The notes under the pieces: generated by a model
What the model was told of the DNA's origin: nothing
What the model saw: only the letters and a program-made list of their open reading frames with translations
The model's database searches: none
Made by a program: the position numbers and the translations under genes
Shown: piece by piece, positions 1 through 6,909 of the stretch
Numbering within the stretch: position 1 is the first letter of the stretch
How the letters are laid out: the number at the start of each line of letters is the position of its first letter
Assembly (NCBI GenBank): GCA_027013865.1
Contig: JALWFW010000216.1
Span: 1 to 32,008, forward strand
Length of the DNA stretch: 32,008 nt
Origin: Polyangiaceae bacterium
GTDB lineage: Bacteria > Myxococcota_A > Polyangia > HGW-17 > JALWFW01
Direction of reading: 5' to 3'

Positions 1-381
1 TGTGAAGGGGTCCTGCATGAGGCCGTTTACCGTGAAGTCCCGGCGTTTCACGTCTTCCTCGCGCGCCACCGGGAAGTTCACGGTGTCGGGATGCCTGCCG
101 TCACTGTACGGGCCGTCGGAGCGGTACGTTGCCACCTCGAAGGGCAGCCCGTCCACCACCACCGTGACCACGCCGAACTGCCTGCCCACTTCCACGGTCT
201 TCGGGAACAGGGCCACCACCTCGTCGGGAGAGGCACTAGTGGCGAGATCGAAGTCCGAAGGCTCCTGTCCCAGCAGGGCATCACGCACACACCCGCCGGC
301 AAACACTGCATCGTGTCCGGCCTTTGTGAGGGTTCGCACTATGGACTTAGCTGCATCCCTTTTCTTCTGTGTATCAGGCAT
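1..381 (-). CDS. CCA-adding enzyme / poly(A) polymerase family protein, N-terminal part (cut by window edge)
   Basis: Only the first 127 residues are inside the window; the gene continues past position 1. The visible part is the class II nucleotidyltransferase head of the tRNA CCA-adding / poly(A) polymerase family. It has GGCVRDALLG (residues 29-38), the two catalytic carboxylates in DFDLAT (D43, D45), and RRDFTVNG (113-120), which lies before the flexible-loop/neck region. The start is the ATG at 381, 13 nt after the stop of the upstream M29 aminopeptidase gene, so the two are probably co-transcribed. This family adds or repairs the 3' CCA of tRNAs. CCA-adding, A-adding and poly(A) polymerase activities cannot be separated from this half. 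Both tRNA genes in the window encode their CCA, so a repair role would be expected. I searched for it by hand translation of the minus strand. Confidence 0.9.
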   Translation of the reverse strand, partial: MPDTQKKRDAAKSIVRTLTKAGHDAVFAGGCVRDALLGQEPSDFDLATSASPDEVVALFPKTVEVGRQFGVVTVVVDGLPFEVATYRSDGPYSDGRHPDTVNFPVAREEDVKRRDFTVNGLMQDPFT

Positions 382-394
382 GATCACCAGACAG

Positions 395-1363
395 TCATTC
401 GCCCAGGTCGATGCGGTACTCGCCGTCTTCCAGGACCAGGATGTCGTCGATGTAGAGGGTGGGTCTGAGCATGACGCCGTCGAGATGTACCGGGACGTTC
501 ACGCTGCCGCCCATGGACACGTTGTTTCCCAGGGCCACGTGCACGGTGCCGGCTGCCTTCTCGTCCTCTAAGATGGCTCCGGAGATGCCGGCGCGGTAGT
601 TGGTGCCCACACCAAGCTCTGCCACGTTGAAGGCGTCGGCGCCGTGGGGCTCCAAGAGCGTCTTTAGGAGCTCGGACTCAGGGCCGCCCTCTATGCTCAC
701 TGCCCTGCCCTCCCGGATGGTGATTCTGAGGGGCTGGCTCTGAATCTTGCCGATGCCTGCCATGGAACCGTCCACCACCATGACGCCCTCGGACTGACCC
801 TCCACGGGCATGAGGTATGCCTCTCCAGAGGGGAGGTTGCCGCCGTCGCCGGGATTGCGCAGAAGCCCCGTGGACGCTATGGCACGGATACCCTCGATGG
901 GGAGCGTCAGATCAGTGCCAGCGGGAGTGGTCAGGTGGGCCACCCTTCCCTCCGTGAGAAGTTGCGTCAGGCGTTCGGTGCGTCTGGCGATGAGCTCGTA
1001 GTCTGCATCCATGCACCTGACCATGCAGTCCACCGTGATTCCCGGCAGGGTGGCCACCCGCGCTCCTGCCGCACATGCTGCCCTGCGTGCCTGGGTGTGG
1101 GTCATGGACTTGGTGGTGGGGACCAAAACCACGTCGGCTGCCTGCATGGCCTGAGCCACAGGGCCTGGTGGCTCGGCACCGTGGGAGGTCGCCACCGGAA
1201 TTTCGATGAGGGCCGCCTCGGTATTGAGGTCAAGGGCTGCCTCGTAAAGGGCAGTTCCAATTTCCCTGCATCCTGCGTCGGTTATGACGAGGACCTTTTC
1301 ACCGGGCTTAACGCCCATGCACACCTTCAGGGCAGTAAGAGAAGAACGCTGGAGAGGATTCAT
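395..1363 (-). CDS. M29-family aminopeptidase (AmpS/PepS-like)
   Basis: 322 residues, close to the usual size of the shorter M29 members. M29 enzymes are cytoplasmic two-metal exopeptidases that remove N-terminal amino acids. The metal-binding pattern is visible: E181 (in PSGEAYLMP), E249 (in NVAELGVGTN), H275 (in GTVHVALGNN), and H293 and D295 (in PVHLDGVM). The spacing fits the family, and the N-terminal half carries the expected alpha/beta segments. The start is the ATG at 1363, preceded by a GGGAGG Shine-Dalgarno. An ATG in another register lies 4 nt upstream but is out of frame. The gene follows a 175-bp gap after queF, and its stop lies 13 nt before the CCA-enzyme start, so it may head a two-gene transcript. 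Substrate preference cannot be read from the sequence. Confidence 0.88.
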   Translation of the reverse strand: MNPLQRSSLTALKVCMGVKPGEKVLVITDAGCREIGTALYEAALDLNTEAALIEIPVATSHGAEPPGPVAQAMQAADVVLVPTTKSMTHTQARRAACAAGARVATLPGITVDCMVRCMDADYELIARRTERLTQLLTEGRVAHLTTPAGTDLTLPIEGIRAIASTGLLRNPGDGGNLPSGEAYLMPVEGQSEGVMVVDGSMAGIGKIQSQPLRITIREGRAVSIEGGPESELLKTLLEPHGADAFNVAELGVGTNYRAGISGAILEDEKAAGTVHVALGNNVSMGGSVNVPVHLDGVMLRPTLYIDDILVLEDGEYRIDLGE

Positions 1364-1538
1364 TCATGCCTCCCTTTGAACTAGACGATTGTTATATTCA
1401 TTCCCGTGAATTTCAAGGAATGATTGAATCACTGAATGACAGAAAATATAAGGAACACCTAACTCACTTTCGGAACCGTCCCTCCACGTCCGGATTTCAA
1501 GACCGCATCCAGCAGTGTCATGGCTGTCTGAAAATGGG

Positions 1539-1904
1539 TCAGAAGTCCTCACCCTTGGTACGCTCCACAGTGACCACCGTACGGATGCCGCCGCGGATGT
1601 TGAAGTCACCGACGACCTTTATGTGATGGGGACTCAGTGCGGCGATGAGGTCGTCGGCAATACGGTTGGTAACGTCCTCGTGGAAGATTCCCTCCTCACG
1701 GTAGGACCAAAGATACAGTTTCAGAGATTTGAGTTCCACGATGTGGCCGTCGGGCACGTAGTCGATGCTTATGGTCGCAAAATCCGGCTGCCCGGTCATG
1801 GGGCACAAGGCCGTGAACTCGTCTGTCTCTATGTGAACACTGTAGCGTTTGCCGGGATGGGGATTGGGTTTGACCTCCAGTTCCTTGCTTGGTCTGGTGG
1901 GCAT
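1539..1904 (-). CDS. queF: NADPH-dependent 7-cyano-7-deazaguanine reductase QueF (short, YkvM type)
   Basis: QueF reduces preQ0 to preQ1 with NADPH, a cytoplasmic step in queuosine tRNA modification. At 121 residues this is the short unimodular form. The active-site Cys is C34 in ALCPMTGQPD, with D41 as the conserved acid. The family signature that binds NADPH is visible as ELKSLKLY (57-64), and EGIFHE (71-76) supplies another conserved substrate-binding Glu. The ATG at 1904 has a strong AGGAGGT 8 nt upstream, and the stop of the upstream membrane-protein gene is only 4 nt before it. No queC, queD or queE is in the window, so the rest of the pathway must lie elsewhere. The partnership with lipid head-group transferases upstream is unusual. 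Confidence 0.95.
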   Translation of the reverse strand: MPTRPSKELEVKPNPHPGKRYSVHIETDEFTALCPMTGQPDFATISIDYVPDGHIVELKSLKLYLWSYREEGIFHEDVTNRIADDLIAALSPHHIKVVGDFNIRGGIRTVVTVERTKGEDF

Positions 1905-1907
1905 GGC

Positions 1908-2387
1908 TCATACCTCCTCTGTTTCAGACTGTTCTATGGAAGTGCCCTCTGAGGCCATCTCCGTGTCCGGGCGTGAATCGTCCCGCTTTCCGAGCGCTTT
2001 AAGTTGAAAGTAGGGCCACAGCCCAAAAAATTCCACCACCAGGGCGGCAGCCAGCAGTGTTATGAGGGAAAAACCCTTTCCAAGCTGGCCGTATACTCCC
2101 TGCAAATAACCAGCGGTCCACAGCAGGGCAGCCACCAAAAACACCGTGAACGCCAGAAATCCGGCAGCCACCCAAAGAGCCAGACGCCGGGCAAAGGGAG
2201 CTCCAGTGAGCATGACGATACCCGCCACCAGTAGCACCGCAGGAATACCCCAGGCGAACAGCTCGGCAGGAAGGGTGTGAGGAGGGATGATGAACAGGAA
2301 TACTGCCAGGTAAAGCAGGGCGAACACCGTGTCGATGAGACCGAACCTGCGTACCGGATGGGAGAAGAATCTACGCACCAGTGTCAT
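1908..2387 (-). CDS. Small integral membrane protein of unknown function
   Basis: 159 residues with about four hydrophobic segments (roughly residues 17-36, 43-62, 70-95 and 105-128). A strongly charged, acidic and probably disordered C-terminal tail of about 30 residues follows. I do not recognise a family. The start overlaps the end of the upstream CDP-alcohol transferase by 17 nt, and its stop lies 4 nt before queF, so it is translated from the middle of a compact operon. Coupling to the membrane-bound phosphatidyltransferase suggests, as inference only, an accessory role in phospholipid synthesis or placement. No catalytic motif can be seen. Confidence 0.75.
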   Translation of the reverse strand: MTLVRRFFSHPVRRFGLIDTVFALLYLAVFLFIIPPHTLPAELFAWGIPAVLLVAGIVMLTGAPFARRLALWVAAGFLAFTVFLVAALLWTAGYLQGVYGQLGKGFSLITLLAAALVVEFFGLWPYFQLKALGKRDDSRPDTEMASEGTSIEQSETEEV

Positions 2388-3663
2388 CTGACGCCTCCTT
2401 CCTCATGTGAAAATGCTGCACCACCGTGAGGGATGCGGCTCCAAGGGCTGCCACGAACATGAGAAAGACCCCTACGTGAAGCATGCCCAGGGCTGAAAGC
2501 ACGAAAAAGAAGAACAGGTGGAAATCGCGCTTGGTCACGTACTTGACCGTATCCACCAGCCGGGCCAGGCCCTCACTCACGGTCACCTTGTAATCCTGGT
2601 TGTTTCCGGTGCCTGCTACGTGGATGAGGTAGTGGTACATCATCACGTTGGCAGTCCATTGAAGAGCAAGGGTGGCCAGGCCTAAGTATAGATAAAGATT
2701 GGAATTTTTGGCCTGCCAAGCCCAAAGAGCACTGCCCAGGAAGAAAAGGGAATTACATATGTCATCGATTATGGTGTCAAGCCAGTCGCCGAAATGGGTG
2801 TACTGGAACTTCACCCTGGCAATCTCGCCGTCACATCCGTCGTAGATGGAGTTGAGCTGGATCATGAGTCCGCCCAGGAATGCCGACCAGTACCACGACA
2901 AACCGAACAGGGCATTCCCCCACACCAAAAAGACGAATGCCAGGAAGGCAAACCCCATGTTGAGCACCGAGAGCTGATTTGGAGTAAGGGACGTGTAGGA
3001 GAGGATTCTAGACACGGGCAAAGACAGGTGGCGGTTTATACTCCTGGCGATAAGGCCATCTTGAGGCTTGCGCAGGGAGGCGAAAAGAAGGCGCTCGGCC
3101 CTGCGGCGGCTGTTCTCGTCAGTCACTTCCACGAAAAAGAGAGCCTCGTCCATGACCACCAACCCCTTGCCCTCACGCACCGTCTGTATGGCGAGCTTCA
3201 CGAGTCCCCTATCTGGATCCTCGGACAGTCTATCGGACAAAACCCGCATCTTGCCTGCAGGGACATACATGACTCCCACAAACATGAGCTCGTCCACGGC
3301 TGGACCAGATGAACGGTCCGAACGCCATTTACCAGAACGGGCCACTCCAAGGGCCACCTCGATTGCGTCAGTCATGGTGAACCGCTTGAGGTATTCCTTG
3401 TGAAACACGTGGCTGCCCTGAACCACTATGGCATTGGTTTCTGGCAATGAAGTCCCGGTATGAAACTCGATATCGGAAGGTAGTGTACTGCCAGACGGTT
3501 CGAAGTCGTCCGTGGCATACAGATGGATGGTGCGTATCCCAAGAACATGATACATGGCAAGGGCATGACGTTCCCAAAGCGTCAGGCCTCCCACCTTCAT
3601 CGTGCTTCGGCTGATTCCTTCTTCAGAACCAAGCACTATTACGCCCGAAAGGTCATCACTCAT
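2371..3663 (-). CDS. CDP-alcohol phosphatidyltransferase with N-terminal nucleotidyltransferase-like domain (IPCT/DIPPS-like)
   Basis: 430 residues. The C-terminal half is a polytopic CDP-alcohol phosphatidyltransferase. Its full active-site signature D-x2-D-G-x2-A-R-x8-G-x3-D-x3-D is present from DGCDGEIAR onward (about residues 275-300), and several hydrophobic helices follow. The first 190 residues resemble the sugar/inositol-phosphate cytidylyltransferase half of the bifunctional IPCT/DIPP-synthase family, including the linker pattern SLRKPQDG and SRILSYTSLTPNQLS. However, the usual G-x-G-x-R nucleotide loop is degenerate (VIVLGSEEGISRSTMK). The ATG at 3663 is chosen because AAGGAG sits 7 nt upstream; a longer reading from a TTG at 3684 lacks this. 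It overlaps the upstream transferase by 8 nt. Product inferred: an inositol-type phosphodiester or phospholipid. The exact alcohol is unknown. Confidence 0.85.
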   Translation of the reverse strand: MSDDLSGVIVLGSEEGISRSTMKVGGLTLWERHALAMYHVLGIRTIHLYATDDFEPSGSTLPSDIEFHTGTSLPETNAIVVQGSHVFHKEYLKRFTMTDAIEVALGVARSGKWRSDRSSGPAVDELMFVGVMYVPAGKMRVLSDRLSEDPDRGLVKLAIQTVREGKGLVVMDEALFFVEVTDENSRRRAERLLFASLRKPQDGLIARSINRHLSLPVSRILSYTSLTPNQLSVLNMGFAFLAFVFLVWGNALFGLSWYWSAFLGGLMIQLNSIYDGCDGEIARVKFQYTHFGDWLDTIIDDICNSLFFLGSALWAWQAKNSNLYLYLGLATLALQWTANVMMYHYLIHVAGTGNNQDYKVTVSEGLARLVDTVKYVTKRDFHLFFFFVLSALGMLHVGVFLMFVAALGAASLTVVQHFHMRKEASDDTGA

Positions 3664-4288
3664 TCGAAGTCTCCTTGTCGGCAATGGCCCGAACTCCCTT
3701 CCATACCCGCCATAGGGCAGTCATGTTGCCCAAGACCACGAAAATCCACAAAACCCACTCAGTAGGAGTCAGCAGGCCAATACGAGGGGCGAATATTTGC
3801 AGGATTGGGACGATAATCAAGAGAAAATGGCGTTCTGGACGACCTAGGAGGCCTGATTCTACTCTCACACCACCACTTGCCTCGGCCTGGGTACCGAAAA
3901 AGGAGACCAGCAGTACCGAAAGAGCGGCCCCCAGCCCCAAAGACAGGGATGCGAAGGGCGACAGTCCCATTCCGACGATGATGGCCATGTCCGTATAGCG
4001 ATCCGCCACGCAGTCCAGGTAATCTCCTAGGGCACTCGTGCGTCCACTGCGCCGGGCCATCACTCCGTCAAGGGTATCCAAAATCCCGTTGAACACCACC
4101 ATTGCGGAAGCAGACCACAGGGCCCAGACGGTGCCAAACCACCACAGGACTCCGGCCAGGATGCCAGGAATCACTGATATCAAAGTAACCGTATTGGGAT
4201 TCACTCCTGAAAGATGATCTGCCACAGGGCCCAAAGCTCTGTCCTTGAAGGCACGCAGATGATACAGCATGCCCTTATATAGGTGCAT
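3656..4288 (-). CDS. CDP-alcohol phosphatidyltransferase (phosphatidylinositol-phosphate-synthase-like)
   Basis: 210 residues with about six membrane segments. The full family signature is LDTLDGVMARR followed by GDYLDCVADRYTD, giving D71, D74, G75, A78, R79, G88, D92 and D96. These enzymes move a phosphoalcohol from or onto a CDP-activated group at the cytoplasmic face of the membrane. The spacing after the motif and the later GLLGRPERHFLL segment recall the PgsA/PI-phosphate-synthase and archaetidylinositol-phosphate-synthase branch. That is recognition by pattern, not a test. It is the first gene of a four-gene overlapping operon. The ATG at 4288 has only a weak GTAGGTC upstream, and a second ATG at 4270 would remove six residues. 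The divergent M61-like gene starts 88 bp away. Confidence 0.88.
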   Translation of the reverse strand: MHLYKGMLYHLRAFKDRALGPVADHLSGVNPNTVTLISVIPGILAGVLWWFGTVWALWSASAMVVFNGILDTLDGVMARRSGRTSALGDYLDCVADRYTDMAIIVGMGLSPFASLSLGLGAALSVLLVSFFGTQAEASGGVRVESGLLGRPERHFLLIIVPILQIFAPRIGLLTPTEWVLWIFVVLGNMTALWRVWKGVRAIADKETSNE

Positions 4289-4376
4289 GACCTACGGCCG
4301 TGCAAGGAGAAATTTTCACTACGTACCTACCTCAAACCCTCCAATGAGGTTATTCTCCCGTTCAAGGAGGCTGACG

Positions 4377-6020
4377 ATGAAACGCATTTCGATGATGTCG
4401 GTTCTGTTATTCATGGCTGCACGGTGCTCTTCGTCCGGCACGGGACATCAGGCCACCAGTACCACCTCTTCGGTAACCATCACCCGAAGAGCCCCAGTGA
4501 GCACGAGAACCGAACTGATGAACGGATACTTGGTGGACATGACCGCCCTGGATAACCGTGCACTTACGGTCACCCTCTCCATGTCATGCCCTGCGGACGG
4601 TGTTATCCAGCTGCACGCACGGCAGGATATCGCCCAGGAGGCCTCCGAGTCCATCCTCTATGTGAAGGCCATGTGTGATGGCTCGAAATGCCCGGTCCAG
4701 GAACTTCATAAGGGACTGTGGGAGGTCACTTCAAAAAATTGCAAGAAAGTTTCCATGAAATGGCAAGTGCTCGCCAGGGAGCCGGTTATCAAAAAATTGG
4801 GTTCATCATACGTGGTCGATGGCGGAGGTGTGCTTCTGACACCCCAGCCTGCCCCCAGGGAGGTCTGGTCCATTGCCTTCTCGTCGCAGGACAGTCTCAG
4901 AGGCGTGGGGCCGTGGCACAAAAGCGGGGATCACTACACTGTCAGTGATGTAAAGACCCTCATGGGTGACCGTTTCGTCATAACCGATACGCAGCCTCAA
5001 TTCTATGAGCATGCAGTGGGAGTGGATTTAGACGATTTCGGTCCTCCTCCAGGAGCGGGCTCCTTTGCGGGCAGGGTCGCAGGGGCTCTCGATGCTGCCG
5101 CCGAACTTCTGGGCTGGGACGGACACATCGTGGTTATGGCTTCGGCAGGCAGCAAACTGCACATGGAGGGCCGGGGCTCCTGGATGCTCATAACCAGACC
5201 CGAGACCATGCCTTTCGTAAAGGAGATGCGCACCATACGCCGAATCGTGACCACTGCCATACCGGCTATGAACAGCCTGAATCCAGACACCATGAAACCC
5301 GAATGCAGATGGTGGGTCCTGGGCAGCTCGGCATACGCTGCTAGGCTCGCCATGGTCAAGGCCGGTTTCATGAGCCAGGCCGAATTCACTGATCTCATCT
5401 ACTGGGAGGTGCTGCGACCCATACGCGCATGGGTCAAGGCCTATCCACAGACACTGGTGGAGCTAGGTTCCTACCACACCAAACACCAGGTGGCCCGTCT
5501 CCTGGCTGCAGCCGGCACTGCAGCTGCTTTCTACCTGGAACGGACGGGCTCACGCAGTGCCGTGTTGGACCTCATACGCAAAACTCCGCAGACATGCACC
5601 ACCGAAAAGCTGGCTGACATGGTGAGTCCTTTGTTTTCACCCACGGCGGCTTCTGTCATCAAAGACATGACAGCAGAACGGAAGGGTGCCCTGAAAATCA
5701 CCATGGACATGCTCTCCTGCACAGTGGAGAAACTTGACGGCCGCTTCGGAGCCCTGGGAATGAAATGGGGAATCGGAAGATCTGGAGCCGTGGTCATGGA
5801 CGTTTATGACGGTCCTGCCAAAAAAGCCGGTATCATGCCTGGTGACGAGCTCATAAGGGTGGGCAAAACATGGATACTTTCCAGATCGTCACTCACAAGG
5901 GCACTTGTTGACAAACCCGAAAAGGTGTCCGTACTGGTACGCAGGGACGGCAGATACGAACGTCTGACTGCTCATCCTGGACTACTAAAGAATCCCCCGC
6001 GAGCCTTCGTGTGTCACTGA
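4377..6020 (+). CDS. Secreted M61-peptidase-like protein with C-terminal PDZ domain, catalytic residues missing
   Basis: 547 residues. The ATG at 4377 is chosen because AAGGAGG lies 6 nt upstream; a longer in-frame reading back to 4269 lacks this. The N-terminus is an export signal ending FMAARC-SSSG. The Cys suggests a lipoprotein, but Arg at -1 is atypical for a lipobox. The body follows the layout of M61 (glycyl-aminopeptidase-type) proteins and ends with a PDZ domain (about residues 455-535, with AKKAGIMPGDELIRVG). Where M61 enzymes have H-E-x-x-H-x-W-N, this protein reads TTAIPAMN (about 290-297). Where they have E-G-x-x-E-Y, it reads LGSSAY. It therefore looks like a non-catalytic relative, perhaps a periplasmic binding or scaffold protein. 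The M61 assignment is from pattern alignment by eye. No downstream gene is co-directional. Confidence 0.72.
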   Translation: MKRISMMSVLLFMAARCSSSGTGHQATSTTSSVTITRRAPVSTRTELMNGYLVDMTALDNRALTVTLSMSCPADGVIQLHARQDIAQEASESILYVKAMCDGSKCPVQELHKGLWEVTSKNCKKVSMKWQVLAREPVIKKLGSSYVVDGGGVLLTPQPAPREVWSIAFSSQDSLRGVGPWHKSGDHYTVSDVKTLMGDRFVITDTQPQFYEHAVGVDLDDFGPPPGAGSFAGRVAGALDAAAELLGWDGHIVVMASAGSKLHMEGRGSWMLITRPETMPFVKEMRTIRRIVTTAIPAMNSLNPDTMKPECRWWVLGSSAYAARLAMVKAGFMSQAEFTDLIYWEVLRPIRAWVKAYPQTLVELGSYHTKHQVARLLAAAGTAAAFYLERTGSRSAVLDLIRKTPQTCTTEKLADMVSPLFSPTAASVIKDMTAERKGALKITMDMLSCTVEKLDGRFGALGMKWGIGRSGAVVMDVYDGPAKKAGIMPGDELIRVGKTWILSRSSLTRALVDKPEKVSVLVRRDGRYERLTAHPGLLKNPPRAFVCH

Positions 6021-6021
6021 C

Positions 6022-6180
6022 GAGGCTCCAAGGTGCCCAAATAGTGTGCTGCATTCTTGGCATGTGGACGGTTGGTCCCGTAAACTGACGGCTGGCCTTC
6101 GAAGGACACTGGTTTCAGCATTTCCGTGTCCTGGAGCTTCGTCTGATATCCCGCGTTTAGCGCCTGATTCCAGGATATCA
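6022..6180. other. Cluster of nested stem-loops 3' of the M61-like gene
   Basis: Beginning 2 nt after the stop codon there is a 9-bp stem pairing 6022-6030 with 6132-6140 (one G-T pair). It encloses a second stem, GGACAC 6104-6109 with GTGTCC 6126-6131, whose 3' arm abuts the outer one, so the two could stack. A third hairpin follows, TGATATCC 6144-6151 with GGATATCA 6173-6180. This could be a structured 3' UTR or a small RNA. No U-tract follows on the plus strand, so it is not a simple terminator. The strand is not decided. Confidence 0.35.
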
Positions 6181-6387
6181 CGGCCCCTCGTCTTCACATG
6201 CCCCACAAGCTCAGGTCTTGCTCACGACCGTCTGCCCCGCTGCCTCCTCGTCGTCCTTCTCCACACCTTTCGCGCACTACACTTGTGTATCCCTGTCCTA
6301 CTCGGCTCCTGATTGTCCATCTTATGACTGCCTGCGTATAACTACTTGATATTACAACACTTTTTTATAAACCCCCATTCGTTCCAT

Positions 6388-6646
6388 CAAAAAAAGGGCC
6401 CACCCCCGCCGTCCGACCGGCCGAGGACTGGGACCGCGGACGAGCCTTTCACGTCCCCACGGGCGACTCCCGAAAAAAGCGTCTGTTGCCTACAAAAGCA
6501 GTAGATTGCCGCTTTGTGTAAGCCCAGTCGCCCTGCCCGGGATGCAGGTGAGGTATGTGAGTGGCGGATCTTCCTCCACCAGCCTGCGCCAAAGCGCGCG
6601 CGACACTGTGGCACAGGTGATCCTGTGTCTCCTACGGTCCAGTCAT
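6388..6646 (-). ncRNA. Candidate structured non-coding RNA (unknown family)
   Basis: Read on the minus strand, about 220 nt are bracketed by a closing stem, ACTGGACCG (6643-6635) with CGGTCCCAGT (6436-6427), 9 bp with one bulged C. Inside are four more helices: CACAGG-ATCA-CCTGTG (6627-6612); an 8-bp perfect stem GGGCGACT (6533-6526) with AGTCGCCC (6468-6461); within that, TACACAAAGC (6520-6511) with GCTTTTGTA (6499-6491), 9 bp with one bulge; and GGACG (6456-6452) with CGTCC (6442-6438). A G/C-rich tract ending GGGCCC then TTTTTT (to about 6388) could end transcription. A promoter-like element sits just upstream. I compared it with what I remember of 6S RNA, tmRNA, RNase P RNA and SRP RNA and found none of their signature sequences. 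The family is unknown; the strand follows from the promoter and U-tract. Confidence 0.55.
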
Positions 6647-6652
6647 ACTGCC

Positions 6653-6672
6653 TTTATACAAAAAGCGTGCCA
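6653..6672 (-). promoter_or_regulatory. Promoter-like element upstream of the candidate RNA (sigma54-like -24/-12 or sigma70 -10)
   Basis: On the minus strand TGGCACG (6672-6666), four bases, then TTGTA (6661-6657) matches the sigma54 consensus TGGCACG-N4-TTGCA except for T in place of C at -12. The predicted start is about 6646, three bases before the closing stem. The same stretch contains TATAAA (6658-6653), which could be a sigma70 -10 box giving nearly the same start, but no good -35 box is seen. Confidence 0.4.
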
Positions 6673-6909
6673 GCAGATTAGTCTGTTGAATAAATTCAGT
6701 AACCACTTGTATTCAAAGAATTTTCTGAGATAATGCGCCATGCGGTCGTTTTGAAAACCAGGTCATCCCACCCAAGTTGGACACTTACTGGACACCCCCT
6801 TCAGTCATCTGTTCTGAATTCTACTACCGTGATTAAATTCCTGAATCGATCATACTCTGTACATATACGTCTCCAATGAACTTCTGGAAGTATCAAACCG
6901 TGCTACAGA

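Larger units (their letters stand above)
6021..6909. other. 889-bp interval without a protein gene
   Basis: No reading frame here has a ribosome binding site, recognisable motif or plausible protein composition. The interval lies between the convergent ends of the M61-like gene (plus) and the DUF3857 gene (minus). It holds two separate regions dense in inverted repeats (6022-6180 and 6388-6646, listed separately). About 6190-6385 is a pyrimidine-rich spacer, and 6673-6909 is an A/T-rich stretch in which I see nothing defined. The base composition of 6388-6640 is clearly more G/C-rich than its AT-rich flanks, as expected for a structured RNA gene. Confidence 0.6.

Noticed and set aside
1380-1420. 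Promoter for the M29 gene (TTGAAA and TATAAC on the minus strand)
   Set aside because: The two boxes are only 14 bp apart, too short for a sigma70 promoter, and no better pair was found.
1366-1626. 86-residue plus-strand frame across the gap upstream of the M29 gene
   Set aside because: It overlaps queF on the opposite strand, lacks a ribosome binding site and has no recognisable motif.
6387-6614. 75-residue reading frame (minus) inside the structured gap
   Set aside because: No ribosome binding site, unlikely composition (many Arg, Cys, Trp) and full overlap with the paired RNA arms; the folding signal explains the sequence better.
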